The notes under the pieces: generated by a model | Seen by the model: the letters and a program-made list of their open reading frames with translations, nothing else | Databases searched by the model: none | What the model was told of the DNA's origin: nothing | Part shown: positions 54,421 through 64,000 of the stretch, piece after piece | Numbering within the stretch: position 1 is the first letter of the stretch | Layout: every line of letters begins with the position of its first letter | Assembly: GCA_022495005.1 (NCBI GenBank) | Contig: JAGYXB010001409.1 | Coordinates: 1-64,000, forward strand | Direction of reading: 5' to 3' | Length of the DNA: 64,000 nucleotides | Source: Rhyacophila brunnea | Lineage: Eukaryota > Arthropoda > Insecta > Trichoptera > Rhyacophilidae | Translations under genes and position numbers: made by a program

Positions 54421-55760
54421 ACTTAAATATTCTACGTGACATATCGTCAGTTGAAAGTCTACCATTTCACACAATGGATAGTTTATCCACCACATGATGC
54501 ACAAAAATCGTATAATCATGCTACGAAACATGGCAAATCTTCGACGGTCGAACTGGGAAAATTAAGGCCAGAATTCGGTAGAAATCATCGTCCAACTGAA
54601 GGCTGTGGAAAACATTGCTGCTTTATATATGAACGTGTGGCCGAAGAGTCAGAAATGTGGATCCCAAGAAGATTGTAGCAACTTGGAATTAACTACGGCT
54701 CTGTAAGACGAATTTTGCATAAAGACTTTAACGCAAGAACTGAAGCCAACGGATCACGGGCAGCGTCGCAGATTCGCAGATTGGGACATGGAAAAGCAGG
54801 TTTTTCAAGGAAAACCATATTCAGTAGTGAGGTACATTTTAACCTCAATGGGTATGTATATATACGTATGTATCAGTGGCGATGGGTGGAGGTAGGCTGT
54901 TAAGATTCGAAAAAATATTGTACACTAAGCTTTGTCAGTTATACTTATTTGTTTTCATTTAACTAAGAATACAATTTGCAGATGGTGCTGGTTAGTTTTT
55001 AAAAATCAATTAAACCTTGCTTAAAAAAAACCATAATAGTTTTGGTATGTTATGGGCTATTCGACAAAATTGTGCACACTTTTTCATTCATACTTATTTG
55101 TGTTCGTTGAATTAAGAATACATTTAACACAGTGTGTTGATTTTAAATTCATTAAGGCCTGCCTAAACCAAACCATAATCGATAAAAAATATTCTTCTAT
55201 CTATAAAATATCTAAAATTATGTATTGCTTAATGAATGGCATACTTTTAAATATTTTATAAATAAATGAATTTATTTTCAGTATTATCTACTATGGCCTG
55301 GATTAGGCAAGGTGTAATTGAATTTAAAAACTAACAACCGCTATCTACATACTGTAGTCTTAGTTCAATGACAACAAATACGATTGACTGACAAAGTTTA
55401 GTGTGCACTGTTTATGTCAGATCTTAACAGCATACCCTCCACCATTTGCCACCGATATAAATATTAGCAAGCCGTATTTGGGGCGAGGAAACCCCACTGT
55501 TGAGGCCGTTACATGCTACAGAAGTTACTGTTTGGTGCGGTTTTTGACTGGAGGCATCATCGGGCAATATTTATTCGAAAATTATGAAAGAGCAATAATT
55601 GTTACGGTCAATAGCATCCGTTATATGAAAATAATAAATGATTTTTTGTGGCCAGAATTGGAAGACTTCAATTTGGAAAACACGTAGTTCTAACAGGATA
55701 AAGCCACATTCCATACAGTTTGTGAAACACTGGCTTTATGCAGTGTAAAAAAAAACAAAT
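54421..55760 (+). pseudogene. dead DDE (Tc1/mariner/IS630-type) transposase relic split by a MITE
   Basis: Fragments in order: LRPEFGRNHRPTE (HTH linker), LGINYGSVRRILHKDF after an in-frame stop, then KTIFSSEVHFNLNGYV, which matches the IFSDEAHFWLNGYV catalytic-core motif of insect DDE_3 transposases. Past a hAT-like MITE (54874-55453) the core resumes with FLTGGIIGQYLFEN, VTVNSIRYMKIINDFLWPEL and, after another stop, a QDKATFHT motif. The family normally has D and E at the active site. Here the first motif reads SSEVHF, so the catalytic Asp of the SDEAHF block has become Ser. Stops at 54676-54678 and 55685-55687, substitutions and the insertion make it non-functional. No terminal repeats were recognised. 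Confidence 0.8.
54874..55453. mobile_element. hAT-like MITE (CAGTGGCGA family), copy inside the transposase relic
   Basis: The terminal inverted repeat (TIR) CAGTGGCGATGGGTGGAGG and continuing GTAGGCTGTTAAGATT is mirrored by TTAACAGCATACCCTCCACC at the right end. Internal AT-rich sequence matches the copies at 6094 and 46776. The element interrupts the transposase reading frame after NLNGYV, so it is the younger insertion. Confidence 0.75.
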
Positions 55761-56712
55761 TCGTACCAGATAATTACTCTTTATGTGTTATTATATGATT
55801 TATAAGTAGGTAGGTATATCATTGTCTGTCATTTTTTGGTGACTTAATATTGCTTTATTACATAGTAATTATGTAAATAATGAAAAAAGCATGTGAACCA
55901 ATGTTACACCAATGAATCAATATTGAATTTTTACTTATAGTCTCGAGCAAATAAATACATTTAATGAAATCTCGGAATTTATATAGTTATGGCTGTATTA
56001 CAAAAAATATAAGTGTTTTTTTTTATTAAAATTCACAAAATATATTAAAACACAGTCACAAAAATATGAAACATCGATGATTTTTACTATTTTATACATT
56101 TTTTTTATATGATGACTTAAAATGTAAACAAAACTTCTAAAACTAATATCGGTTTGATGTCGACTTTTTTGGTTGTGTAATAAATAGGCAATCATTAAGA
56201 ATAATATAAAACGACTTAATTACAACAATCGAAAATTACCTACTTTAGGTTTTTTTATACATAAACATGGTTTTATTTTTTTTTGGTTTATTTATATAAT
56301 ATAAATGTCCGTTGTTCATAAAAGTCAACTTTATAATGTCAAAGCTAAACGTTTTAATGTCTTGAATTAAAATTATTTCATTAGTCTAAATTTTTAGTGA
56401 AATCATTTCTTTAGTGATTCCTCCATGCTCGGTATCGCATACTCATTTGTTGTTGTCATATAAAAACATAAAATATTTTTCTTTTCAATTTAAATAATAC
56501 GGAAATGTGAATTAAAAATATCCACGATAACAGTGGCGAAGACTGTCATAAGAGACGATTATAATAATAATATAAAATAATAACAAAACACACAACATTT
56601 TATAAGAAATAGAATATTATTTTTGTAAGGCTGGTTGAATTTTATACAAATTTTAGATAGGATAATAAGCCAATAATTTCATAATTTCACTGGGTTTTAA
56701 TAATTTAGTATT
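55761..56712. other. AT-rich interval, nothing recognised
   Basis: Homopolymer-rich AT sequence between the transposase relic and the 56713 element; I see no gene, RNA or clear repeat. Confidence 0.5.
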
Positions 56713-57917
56713 TAGGGGTCGGCAACCGTTTCAGACAAAGAACCACAAGTCTTTAAGAGAAAATAGAAAATGAGTTATATACTTATTTTTATTATTTCAG
56801 TCTCTAAAAAAACAGAACTGATAATATAAGTTATGAACATAAAACTAAACTTTTGTGGCTTTTTATTAGTCAAATTATATACATAAATCCAGGGAACACA
56901 GAATTAATGGAACTGAAATGAATGAAAACTGAGTATGGAAGAATATGGAATAAACTGAAACACGTGTCAAGAATATGTAATTCTAAGCTTGTCCTTCGTT
57001 TTGACAACTGCTCTCAATTTATGCACTGACGCTCATTCAATATTGGTGTATTTGAAGGTTGCAACACACACTATTGCACGTCTATAATGTGTTTCATTTT
57101 CGTAGGATGCTCACACATTCAAAACCCTGCTTCAAAATTTAGTGTATTGGGGGTATAGCCTATCTGAATTATATTTATTAATCTGTTCTGTGTATTAACC
57201 CTTTAATATCTGAATGTATAAATGCTTCCTAATTCGACTATCGTCTTCGTAAAACCAATTATTCCCTGATTTTTTTCAGTGAATATCGGCAAAATTATTG
57301 AACATTTTTCAATAAAATGCATTACTAAAGCGTCAATTACATTGAGCTACTTTACGAGCTGTTTGTTGGCGAATTTAAAAGCGGGCGATTCAGCTACTGC
57401 GATTGTGATGATGACACACAAAACTTTCCATTCGCTGAGAAGCCACAAGCCAGCGACGATTTTGACAGAACGTAGTTCGTTTTTTACCGGGATGTTGCTA
57501 CTGCGCTCTACTGCGCACACGCAGTAGGCCCACACGCCGGCGTGTAGCGTGTAAAGTTGACCGGCTTTCAACTTTTCTCGGTAGATTGTTTACAATCTGC
57601 TTATTAGCTTGTTCAATGATGACACTGGGCGACTTTACAGGCAGATTGTAAATTCGCCATCAAACAGCTCGTAAAGAAGCTCAATGTAATTGACGCATTA
57701 CTCAATTTTTCATTATGTCGTTTGTCATTACAAAAAAACAACTGCAATAATTGATCACTGATATCTACATTAAAATGATTCAATCACATATTTGATTGCT
57801 GAATTTATGAAAATAGTTAATAAAATTATTTTTCATATTATGTTCAACCATTTACGCGCTGCAAAAAATGCACGTGTGGACTGCATGTGATCATCGGGCT
57901 GCCGGTTGCCGACCACT
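56713..57917. mobile_element. hAT-like non-autonomous element with a nested long-TIR element
   Basis: The termini GGGGTCGGCAACCG and CGGTTGCCGACCACTG match the CAGNGGTCGGCAACC hAT type. A second element (57330-57696) is inserted inside. No transposase frame was recognised. Confidence 0.65.
57330..57696. mobile_element. long-TIR element with about 9-bp duplication, possibly Mutator-like
   Basis: GCGTCAATTACATTGAGCTA, then CTTTACGAGCTGTTTG and GGCGAATTTA, mirrored at the right in about 48-bp arms. The flanks ATTACTAAA and ATTACTCAA match at 8 of 9 positions. A 9-bp duplication with long TIRs would fit a non-autonomous Mutator-like element. The interior is GC-richer (CACACGCCGGCGTG near 57530). 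Confidence 0.7.
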
Positions 57918-58348
57918 GCTATACAGTCTTCGCCATTGATTAATATTTTATATGATTTAAAATAATAGCAATTGTTGTATTTATATATTTCTGAAGTACA
58001 CATGTCAACACCAGTTGTTATATAAATAGGTAAAGAAAGACATCAAAATAAATAATCGAAGAAAAGTCTTTGGGGTAGTATTAGTAAATATGGATATAAT
58101 TTACAAGATTATATTTAGTATTTAAAAAGTGTCTCCGTGACAGTAATTTTTAAATGCGTCATTAAAAATTCTGAGATCTTATATTATTTAGGTACTTTTA
58201 ATTGCATTTTAGTTGTTATAAAAAGACAGTTTACATAATATTATATCACCAGACACTCGGACAGCACTATGTTCATTGTCATAAACCAAACTAATTTAGA
58301 ACTATAACTTTAAGTGAATATTTTAGAAAATAAATCAATAAATAATTC

Positions 58349-58610
58349 GCACTGTGAGTGTAAAACCAAGGCATCTGCAATATTTTTCAATATCGAGATT
58401 ATATGCAGAAAAACTGCAAAAGTCGTAAACTTGATAATGTAAAAGTGAAGTAACTGAAAGAACATGCAATATAATGTAGGTATAAATTAAATATTATGTT
58501 TTTTTTAGAAAATATTTGTCCTAACTACAAGTTCTTTAAGTTAAGACTTCAAACCCTAATATATCCAAAATATGTCTTTTGCGCTTGCCTTGGTTTTACA
58601 CTCACGGTGC
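58349..58610. mobile_element. MITE (GCACCGTGAGTG family), copy 2
   Basis: GCACTGTGAGTGTAAAACCA at the left and TGGTTTTACACTCACGGTGC at the right, 262 bp. The interior is the reverse complement of copy 1 (for example TTGATAATGTAAAAGTGAAG). Flanking duplication not resolved. Confidence 0.83.
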
Positions 58611-59349
58611 AAAGTTATCAAACAACAAAAAAAAACATTTGAGTTCATTTAACGAAAAGAATGGATTAATTTTTGTCATTTACTATTTTGATTTCTTTTT
58701 CAAAACAGCCTGGAAATTTATATAAATCGTCTCTGTATTATGTATAAACACATATCGTGGGTTGCTGCCAAAAGTTGTTAAGTCGATAATTTAGGTAATT
58801 AGAGCTAATAACGGTTTATGTGTCTATATATTATATAACTATATAAATATGTATCCTAGAAAAAAAAATCAACGCCAGCATTATGCCTGAAACTTTCAAA
58901 TTGCAGTTACTCCATAACATGATTTCGAGACTTATCAACTTTTGTCAGTAACACCACCATATAATTTATTTGAATAAGAATTTTAATCTATATTATGTTC
59001 GCTGTAAGCTCATTTTTTTATTTTTTCTGTGTAATTAGCTATGTGCATTTAAAATAAACTATATGTACTGTGTTTTTTTTTGTTATCTAATTGGTGCAAC
59101 CGCGCTTACTGTCGTGAACTGTATGTGCGTAGAGGTGATGTAGCATTCTGGGATCGAGAGCGTAGACGTAGACCTTTAATTCGGCTGACTGAATTCGCAT
59201 TGAAAAATTACTGTCGCGAAAACTTTCAAGTTTCGTTGGTTGCAAATAATATTGTTGACAATCGTATGGTAATAATAAGTAAATAAATAAATCTATGGCA
59301 AATTGAAATCGTCGTAGTAATGGTCTGCGTTACCGGCGTGGAGCAGCGA
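58611..59349. other. interval before the minus-strand exon; one unexplained frame
   Basis: Mostly AT-rich. The segment 59095-59285 is more balanced, and a plus frame there reads CRELYVRRGDVAFWDRERRR. Because it could also be 3' UTR of the minus-strand gene, and no splice sites bound it, I do not call a gene. Confidence 0.35.
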
Positions 59350-59456
59350 TTATGTCTGGTATTGCAACATGGGCGCCGCCAGGTTGGCGTGGTGCGAGCT
59401 GTTCATCCGCAGAGCTGACAGGCTTTTGTTGTACCACTCGTCCTCTGGACTCATAC
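59350..59456 (-). CDS. terminal exon of an unrecognised gene, OAR-like C-terminal motif
   Basis: On the minus strand, a pyrimidine-rich acceptor (TTATTTTGCAG) is followed by two bases completing a codon and then MSPEDEWYNKSLSALRMNSS, HHANLAAPMLQYQT and TAA (59352-59350). The block is GC-rich with third-position G/C bias, unlike the AT-rich surroundings. SLSALRMxxxxH resembles the OAR motif that ends paired-class homeodomain proteins (SIAALRMKAKEH type). This is a motif resemblance, not an identification. After the TAA the same frame stays open for 18 more codons (SLLHAGNADHYYDDFNLP) to TAG at 59295-59293, also with coding-like bias. Upstream exons would lie at higher coordinates or outside the window; I found none up to 64000. 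Confidence 0.5.
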
Positions 59457-60775
59457 CTGCAAAATAATTACATTATAATACTCTTATTAAAATTGAATGT
59501 GTATATTATGGTACTGTCATATGACGTCCCAAGTTTCAGAGTATGTTATACCTACCAAACTTTGCGAGTCAATAAGGGTTAATAAACAATAGCCATATAA
59601 TATGATGCAATACCGGATGCAAGCTCCGGTTTAATTCTATTTAACTGACAAACGGAACTGAATTTGATGGAAAAGTACTTGCAGAATTAAGTAGTATAAA
59701 AAAAATCGGTGTGTGTACCTACTTATGTACGCGCGTTAGAAGTTATACTTATTTGGCGTAACAAAACAAAAACAAAACTTGTGATAAACTAGATTCTTCG
59801 ACTAGCTCTTAATTATCTTGTTAAATTACACACGCAAGAAAAAGGACCGCTTATTGGAACGTCGTTGGTTTATTTCTATACACTTTAACTTATATTACTA
59901 AATTATATAATTATTTATCGTTGATTTTATTTAGTAACAACTGCCACTATGACGTTGAATAGTTTGTTTACATAAGGAATTGCAAATGGCGGTCAATAAT
60001 AAATTTGCTGCCTAGCAACGGAACAATTCTAAACTATCGATAATAATTATACTGAATAATCGTCACGATTGCAGTATCATTCTGTGGGGTAATGGTTGTG
60101 CGTTCGGCTGATAACCGAACAATCGTTGGTTCGAATCCAATCGAGTGTGTTTTTCACACAACGTATTTTGTCACACGCCAAAAATACACTCTGATCTGAT
60201 TTTCTAAACGCGCCTAAAGAAGTATAACTTTAAAAATATTAAAAAGTAAAAATGGAGGTTACTTGAAACTAACAGTCTCAATTGTGGATATAATACTTTT
60301 ACATACGCTAGATTTTTCTTGGCAGTGATAACAAATGATAACGGGATTAGGTGCCAGCTTTATATAGGGACTTTAGGCATTCTTTTTTTGTTATTTCATA
60401 TGAGGAATTTGTGATTTTATATTTAAGAAGGATTAAAATATTTTTTCATATATCCTTGGATATACTTTTCACGTATTGAGTTGTGAATAATACATAGTAC
60501 AAATGAGTATAGAATAGTTATTAATATAAACAATAATATACCTTACTAATGGGTATTCATTTCGTCGTACTTATGTACCGATGACACAATATTATGTTAT
60601 CGCCAAAATAGTAAACAACAGTAATCATAGACAATATTAAAAATATGTACCTATCTTGAAATTTCTCATTGAGTTATATAATAATATAGTCATAAAACAA
60701 TAAAATGCGATGCGAAAATAAATAAATAAACAAATACGTTAGTGGGATATAGAATACGTGGCATTCACATCCCGC
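59457..60775. other. AT-rich upstream flank or intron of the minus-strand gene
   Basis: It contains the tRNA-like sequence at 60083 and otherwise nothing I can support. If the minus-strand exon is real, this is its upstream intron. Confidence 0.4.
60083..60165 (+). repeat. tRNA-like sequence, probable SINE head or tRNA pseudogene
   Basis: GTTCGGCTGATAACCGAAC folds as an anticodon arm with loop CTGATAA (anticodon GAT, Ile-like), followed by an exact B box GGTTCGAATCC. The A box is imperfect and no acceptor stem pairs well, so a functional tRNA is unlikely. Confidence 0.5.
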
Positions 60776-61042
60776 TAGCGATGGCAGAAGATTGTTGGTT
60801 TTCTATTGGTCGTCCGCTCGCCTCGTAAGATGCAATCTCGCACCAGGAAATGGGATATTTGCCGAGGCGCCAGCACACGTCGCGGCGGCAAATGTACTGG
60901 AAATTTTCTTATTACGCGGCAAAATGGAGAGGGCGCACTTCCTTGGAAAAGTGAAATCGCCCGAGGGACGCCCCCGAGGCCACGGCCATAGTTGGAAAAC
61001 CCCAGGACTATCTACCCACGTACATAATATACACGGAGCTCC
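60776..61042. promoter_or_regulatory. GC-rich island 1, candidate regulatory DNA
   Basis: Markedly GC- and CpG-rich within very AT-rich sequence. Its open frames (up to 118 codons) overlap in several frames and show no family motifs or splice-bounded structure. Its position upstream of the minus-strand exon at 59.4 kb would suit an enhancer or promoter. This is inference from composition only. Confidence 0.3.
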
Positions 61043-61689
61043 ATTTTATTCCCTCGTAAGACGTTTGGATTTTATATTTTGTTGGTGTGTATTCAACAGT
61101 GGTTTGTATCCATTATATTATCTAGATATCATTTGCTTTTGTAAGTAAATTTAAGCATTACGCATATTACTGTAATAAAATAGACAATAATTAAATCACA
61201 CTGACTTATCGTATCTGTAGATGTTCCAAAAAACTACAGGGGTAGTTAATACGAGTATATAGATAATATACCTACATAGCTATAAAAACAATTATTTGAT
61301 TTTTTTAGCAAACAATAGCCTTCAAAGATTTTTAGGCTTCCACGAGCCAATGCTAATTCAACATGCTGTTTTGGGCTTTCGTGTGTTCGAAAAATTGATT
61401 TACATTATTTCATAACAGGTAGAGAGATACATAATAAAATGTCAAATAACTCTTTTTGAGAATTGATAACATCTACTTAAGATCGAATAGTTAGTTGTCA
61501 AATTAATTAATTTAGAATAAAATTATGGATATATCGTTTGGTATTTTTTTTAATCTGATATATTATCATGAAATAATTGACGTTAAATCTATTAATTTAT
61601 AGTCTTTTTATCTATAATCTTAGATCATGCCCCTCACAAAAGTTTGTACTGCTCAAAAATGTGATAAAATTGAGTTTAAAAACGACATT

Positions 61690-61935
61690 CGCAAGATAGG
61701 AGAATTCTTCCATTGAAGAATAGTATGGAAACAGTGGCAAAATCTCGAATGAAAGGTCCAATTTCACGTTGTCGCTATGGCGTCTGGAAATGTCCGAGAA
61801 TGTGGCCCGAAAGAGAAGAGATCTTCAACCAATTGTTGGCCTCATCGGGCCGTTGGACCTGGCCGCCACAAAGGCCAATTTTGTTACGTTTAAAAATTTT
61901 CGGCATCTTATTGCGAACGTAAAATTCTCTGCACA
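61690..61935. promoter_or_regulatory. GC-rich island 2, candidate regulatory DNA
   Basis: A 245-bp block of raised GC (for example TCATCGGGCCGTTGGACCTG) with no convincing coding frame. No inverted or terminal repeats, so a transposon origin is not favoured. Confidence 0.28.
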
Positions 61936-62332
61936 TAATTTAGTTTTTTTGCCCTATATTTATTAATTAGAATCATTTATCCTTGTTAGCTCACCGTGCC
62001 ACTCTCTCCCATGGGTATTTTTCATTATAAAGTATGTGTAAACACTGTAAACTCAGTTAAAGCACACTTGAATTATCAATTCTCAGTCTTAGATATCTGC
62101 TCCTGATATATTCTCAGGCGTAAAAAAACTACTGATGATTTACATGTAAATGTAGGGACTCGTGATACGCTCGATTAAGACTGAGTTTGGTGGAGGGGGT
62201 CTATGTTTGTGTTGTCGCTACATATTATATAGACACACCTTTACTCAATGAATGTGTTATGTTTTTGACTACACATGCGGTTATGAGTTATCTTAATATG
62301 ACTTATTGTGAATTCATCATTATTGAATATTA

Positions 62333-62690
62333 AGAGCGTGCTTCAGTGAAACGGAAAATAATTTTCAACAGTAGGTGCAACGAAATTTCTCACTAGTCGC
62401 CAATTGGAGACCGACCGTCGAGGTGTGCGCACGTCGATTTGTTTTGTCATGGCGTCGGATGAAAATATTCTTAAATCGTGTAAAGATGACTAAAAAACTT
62501 TACGTATGTACTTAAAAAAGAAAACATGTCAATGAATATACTATTATTATTAGTAATATAATAATAAATATAACATTAAATGGACGGATGTTTATGACAA
62601 ATTATATTTCGTTTGGCACACGTCATTTGCACAATCCGCGCATCGCCAAGCCACGATATTTTTAGACCATGCCTCAACTGAAGTATTAGC
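62333..62690. mobile_element. decayed DNA transposon 5' part, better-kept copy
   Basis: The end GAGCGTGCTTCAGTGAAACG, with AAAATAATTTTCAACA, also occurs at 33735. Inside, ATGGCGTCGGATGAAAATAT (62449 on) could encode MASDENILKS and is followed by GTAAAG, looking like the first exon and donor of a lost transposase. Similar sequence at 13140. Confidence 0.5.
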
Positions 62691-62879
62691 CTTAAGTGAG
62701 CCGTAGAAAACAAAATTACCTACATAATTTACGTAAATACCTACCTATATATTATTTCAATGCTATTCTACACAATAATATTCGGTAATGAATATATTTC
62801 TCGTACTTTCGTTTGGCAGTGGGATGAATGACTAAAAGATATTCGAAATAATACTTGAATTAAATCGTTGCATGCCCTG

Positions 62880-63075
62880 CGCTCCAAGAGTTAGCCGAAG
62901 ACGCCGCGCTCTGACGTCGCAAGGCCGCCTCCAGATTTCGATCGCAAGAATAAGATGGGAAAAGGAAATTTGGTCGTCTCGGAGGCATTCGCCGTGAAAT
63001 AGGCAATCTCCGGCGAAGGACCCTCGCTCCTTAAAGTTATCTTTGATCTCGGACGTTGGTAATCATTATTCAGAT
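62880..63075. promoter_or_regulatory. GC-rich island 3, candidate regulatory DNA
   Basis: A CpG-rich block (GACGCCGCGCTCTGACGTCG and onward) containing a CRE-like TGACGTC. The minus-strand open frame through it (62891-63208) has no recognisable motif and runs on into AT-rich DNA. Confidence 0.28.
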
Positions 63076-63219
63076 TACATGTCATTTTTTTTCTTCGCCA
63101 TTCCACCGAAGGTACAGGCTTTACTTTATGAACTTTGCGAGCGAATTTTTTTTTCGAGAAAACTAGGAATATTAAAATCATTAAATTATAATATATGCCA
63201 AAAAACATGTTTTAGATGT

Positions 63220-63440
63220 CTTTAATTAATTATTTTTTTTATTCAACTAATAATTCACAAGATTTAAAAATGTAACATTCTAATTATTGAACATACATAA
63301 TTTTGAAAACACTTCTGAGAAAATATATTATAACCAATAGTTGAAAAAAGTAAGGCAACCCGCAGGAATCAAACCTGCATCTTTCGGGTTTCGCGTCCAT
63401 GCATAAACCACTATGCTAAAGGTACCATATTTAATTAGGA
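63220..63440 (-). repeat. tRNA-derived SINE, minus strand
   Basis: Read on the minus strand: an A-box-like TTTAGCATAGTGGTTTATGC, a B box GGTTTGATTCC with stem GCAGG/CCTGC, then an AT-rich tail sharing TTTTCAAAATTAT and GAATGTTACATT with 10130-10250. The anticodon stem does not pair, so it is not a working tRNA. Confidence 0.65.
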
Positions 63441-63635
63441 CAAAATTTGACTAATGGCTCTTTCAAGTTCAAGGAAGCTACAACACTAAAATATCTTGGA
63501 GTGATCCGTGACGTCGGCTAGTAATTAAAGTAATACCTACTTTGATTTAAAATACAATAGCCAATAGTAGCTCAATTTAGAAAGCGCTTCAGAGAGTATT
63601 ATAAGAGCCATTAGTTAAAATTTGTCGTAATTAAG
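63439..63635. repeat. inverted repeat next to the SINE
   Basis: GACAAAATTTGACTAATGGCTCTT (left, in part) is mirrored by AAGAGCCATTAGTTAAAATT at 63602 onward. Similar GTCATAATTAAGTAGGAT sequence occurs at 10045, linking it to the 9895 repeat. Confidence 0.5.
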
Positions 63636-63669
63636 TGATGTATCGAGAATAGCGAACATAAAAATAATC

Positions 63670-63950
63670 ACATTTGTGGGTCTATTCTACTATACACAAG
63701 GCGGCTATCTACGGTAGTTTATCATATTTATGTATTATAATTGTTGCAATAAGTTAGCCGTATAAACTATCAAAACTGTCTATCTCGATCTAAAAGTTAA
63801 CATATCCAAGAGAGGTACTGTTAAAACGTAGCACTTTTTGACAGTTTAGAGTGTTTAGACGGTTAACTTATTGTAACAATTAACCGTCTCAATATATAAA
63901 TATGATAATCTACCCTTGATAGCTGCCTTGTGTATAGAATAGACACATTT
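63670..63950. mobile_element. foldback MITE with about 115-bp arms
   Basis: GTCTATTCTACTATACACAA, then GGCGGCTATCTACGGTAG and on to AACTGTC, mirrored by GACAGTTTAGAGTGTTTAGA through TTGTGTATAGAATAGACACA. Long arms and a loop of only about 57 bp make this the strongest palindrome in the window. Confidence 0.8.
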
Positions 63951-64000
63951 ACTTGTATAATTGTTGCGTACTAGAAGAAATCAAATTTGCGCATGTTCAC

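Noticed and set aside
60083..60165. Functional tRNA-Ile gene
   Set aside because: Good anticodon and T arms but poor A box and no acceptor stem; better read as a SINE head or pseudogene.
61769..61966. Short overlapping frames in GC island 2
   Set aside because: Two frames are equally open, with no splice sites or motif, so coding cannot be supported.
63355..63428. Functional tRNA gene on the minus strand
   Set aside because: The anticodon arm does not pair and the tail matches another repeat copy, so it is a SINE.
1..64000. CRISPR arrays, bacterial operons or viral genes
   Set aside because: No regularly spaced direct repeats of that kind, no prokaryotic gene packing and no recognisable viral proteins.

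Overview
The window looks like AT-rich insect nuclear DNA. It has short exons with GT/AG introns, tRNA-derived SINEs, 5'-truncated LINE tails and many miniature inverted-repeat DNA transposons. It also has one GGTTA-repeat block of the arthropod telomere type. A hemipteran-like insect is possible, but the species cannot be fixed from the sequence.

Plus strand, 8.0-18.4 kb: the last five coding exons of CoREST (REST corepressor, the LSD1/HDAC scaffold). They encode the end of a zinc-finger-like module, the LSD1-binding linker helix, the SANT2 domain and a low-complexity tail, with the stop at 18402. The ELM2 and SANT1 exons are not in the window, so 1-8043 is probably CoREST intron filled with transposon relics.

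Plus strand, 22.7-52.7 kb: a complete CFAP61 gene (cilia- and flagella-associated protein 61, radial spoke/CSC axonemal protein). I joined 25 exons; every junction keeps frame and the total is 4134 nt, or 1377 residues plus stop. The introns carry most of the window's mobile elements.

52.7-59.3 kb: a dead DDE transposase split by a hAT-like MITE, then a hAT-like element that itself contains a long-inverted-repeat element, then a second copy of a MITE also found near position 841. Minus strand, 59.35-59.46 kb: a terminal coding exon of an unrecognised gene with an OAR-like C-terminal motif and a coding-looking in-frame extension after its stop. From 60 to 64 kb there is no clear gene, but three GC-rich islands that may be regulatory DNA lie upstream of that minus-strand gene.

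The two main genes are unrelated in function (chromatin repression and flagellar motility) and merely adjacent. Many transposon insertions can be dated relative to one another because they are nested and several keep intact target-site duplications (TSDs). I found no convincing new biological system. The best leads are the minus-strand exon with its post-stop extension, and a 199-bp palindromic element built around telomere-like GGTTA repeats.
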